64,000 nt of DNA from Thiofilum flexile DSM 14609 (GTDB lineage Bacteria; Pseudomonadota; Gammaproteobacteria; Thiotrichales; Thiotrichaceae): NCBI RefSeq assembly GCF_000380185.1, contig NZ_KB904747.1, positions 62,001 to 126,000 of the forward strand, given 5' to 3'. Below, piece by piece: positions 63,217 to 64,000 of this stretch. Positions within the stretch are counted from its first letter, which is position 1. Every line of letters begins with the position of its first letter. The notes beneath the pieces were generated by a model. That model was not told where the DNA came from, ran no database searches, and worked only from the letters and a program-made list of their open reading frames with translations. Made by a program: the position numbers and the translations under genes.

Positions 63217-64000
63217 TTAACGCTTACGCATTAAAGAATCTACAGCGGCGACGGCTGCCATATTCACAATCCCGCGTGGGGTAGTACTTTCAGTTAGAAT
63301 ATGAGCAGGGTGATTAGTACCAATCAGAATGGGTCCTACCGGCAACCCATCTCCGAGCATTTTTACCATATTGTAACTAATATTCGCGGCATCTAGATCA
63401 GGGAATACTAATAGGTTTGCAGCCCCTTTAAAGCCAGAGTCTTTGAATAAACGCTCGCGGATTTCCTCTGATAGTGCCGTGTCTGCATGCATTTCACCTT
63501 CTACTACTAAGTCGGGATAACGCTCCCGAATTAGCTCTAAGGCGGTGCGCATTTTGTTACTGCTTTCATCACGACGGCTACCAAAATTAGAATGGGATAG
63601 CAGAGCCACTTGAGGTTTAATCCCAAAGTTTTGTACTAAGCGGGAAGCAATCTCGGTACTCTCAGCGATCTGATCAGCCGTAGGATTTACCACCACATGG
63701 GTATCGGTGAGGAAATAAGTCCCTTTGGTTAGAATGAGCATGGTGACAGCGGATAAATGTTTTACCCTAGGATGCATGCCAATGATCGCCTCGATATAGT
63801 GTAGATGCGAGGCATAATTACCTTCCACCCCACAAATTAACGCATCAGCATCACCTGCTCGTACCATAACGGCAGCTAACTGCGTGGTACGCGAAGTCAT
63901 AACACGCTTCGCATAAGCCGGTGTTACCCCCTCGCGGCACATCGCTTGATAATAGACATCTGCATGGCGCTCATAGTTGGGATTATTACGTGGGTCGACC
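63217..64000 (-). CDS. maeB: NADP-dependent malic enzyme, C-terminal phosphotransacetylase-like domain (partial)
   Basis: The 3' part of maeB; the minus frame is open through the window end. Before the internal ATG at 63942 it reads VDPRNNPNYERHADVYYQA, as in MaeB. The part shown is the phosphotransacetylase-like regulatory domain: VTMLILTKGTYFLTDTHVVVNP, SHSNFGSRRDESSNKM and VFPDLDAANISYNMVK. Phosphate acetyltransferase alone would look similar, but the joining sequence favours malic enzyme. MaeB decarboxylates malate to pyruvate. Confidence 0.9.
   Translation of the reverse strand, partial: VDPRNNPNYERHADVYYQAMCREGVTPAYAKRVMTSRTTQLAAVMVRAGDADALICGVEGNYASHLHYIEAIIGMHPRVKHLSAVTMLILTKGTYFLTDTHVVVNPTADQIAESTEIASRLVQNFGIKPQVALLSHSNFGSRRDESSNKMRTALELIRERYPDLVVEGEMHADTALSEEIRERLFKDSGFKGAANLLVFPDLDAANISYNMVKMLGDGLPVGPILIGTNHPAHILTESTTPRGIVNMAAVAAVDSLMRKR

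Overview
The window looks like an origin-proximal stretch of a gammaproteobacterial chromosome. It opens inside gyrB, and many blocks have the gammaproteobacterial gene order or protein type: queG / nnr-tsaE-amiC, tatABC after hisE, rhodanese-grxC / secB-gpsA-gshB, and the families YcgL, YbiT, GloC (YcbL), GlcB and MaeB. A sulfur-oxidiser-like lineage (Thiotrichales) is my impression from the repertoire and is not proven by the sequence. Nearly all of it is ordinary, densely packed chromosome on both strands. I saw no rRNA, tRNA, CRISPR array, prophage or intact insertion sequence.

Layout. 1-5.0 kb: gyrB 3' end, a terminator and a parS-like site, oligopeptidase A (prlC), two exported or anchored unknowns. 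5.0-8.5 kb (minus): gamma-carbonic-anhydrase-like protein, YcgL, a membrane protein, speA. 8.6-11.8 kb (plus): msrA, uvrD, a small lipoprotein. 11.8-16.4 kb (minus): a CbiC/CobH homologue with an altered catalytic position, a VanX-type dipeptidase, a DUF3298-like lipoprotein, pdxH, a lipoprotein, queG. 16.4-24.4 kb (plus): nnr, tsaE, amiC, the davA-davB lysine pair, hemN, an AbrB/PIN toxin-antitoxin pair. 24.5-31.5 kb: ybiT, gloC, CAP-domain lipoprotein, DUF482 protein, rhodanese lipoprotein, thiO, a beta-hydroxyacid dehydrogenase. 31.5-33.4 kb: a broken VOC gene and a hipA-hipB locus. 33.4-41.5 kb: hemF, plsC, two small membrane proteins, gmhB-rdgB-rph, gpmI, tatC-tatB-tatA. 41.5-45.3 kb (minus): hisA-hisF-[AAA+/M41 fusion]-hisE. 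45.4-53.4 kb: sugar dehydrogenase, a hipB-hipA locus, a probably truncated abortive-infection gene between short direct repeats, a prolyl 4-hydroxylase-like oxygenase, lexA and two membrane proteins. 53.5-59.0 kb (plus): ArsR regulator, rhodanese, grxC, trxC, secB, gpsA, gshB, OsmC-like, ADP-ribosylglycohydrolase. 59.0-64 kb: a PIN toxin pair, glcB, a Sel1-repeat protein, the 3' part of maeB.

Main points of interest. (1) A soluble Clp-type AAA+ ATPase fused to an FtsH-type (M41) zinc protease domain sits in the his operon where hisI would be expected. (2) Three intergenic parS-like sites lie near gyrB. (3) Two unrelated hip-type loci each carry a pair of operator-like palindromes about 40 bp apart, the second touching the toxin or antitoxin start codon. 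(4) A two-cysteine ArsR regulator with BigR/SqrR spacing stands before rhodanese, glutaredoxin and thioredoxin genes. (5) lexA has a GTTC-N7-GTTC element and an overlapping TTTGTT-N8-AACAAA dyad upstream, and an unusual membrane-protein pair downstream. (6) A CbiC-like protein has Arg at the catalytic His position. (7) A VOC gene is reduced to its two ends.

Functional links visible in the window: the Tat translocase (tatABC) can export the twin-arginine amidase AmiC; grxC, trxC, gshB and the rhodaneses form a thiol and sulfane-sulfur network; hemN and hemF give anaerobic and aerobic routes for the same haem step; maeB and glcB both act on malate.
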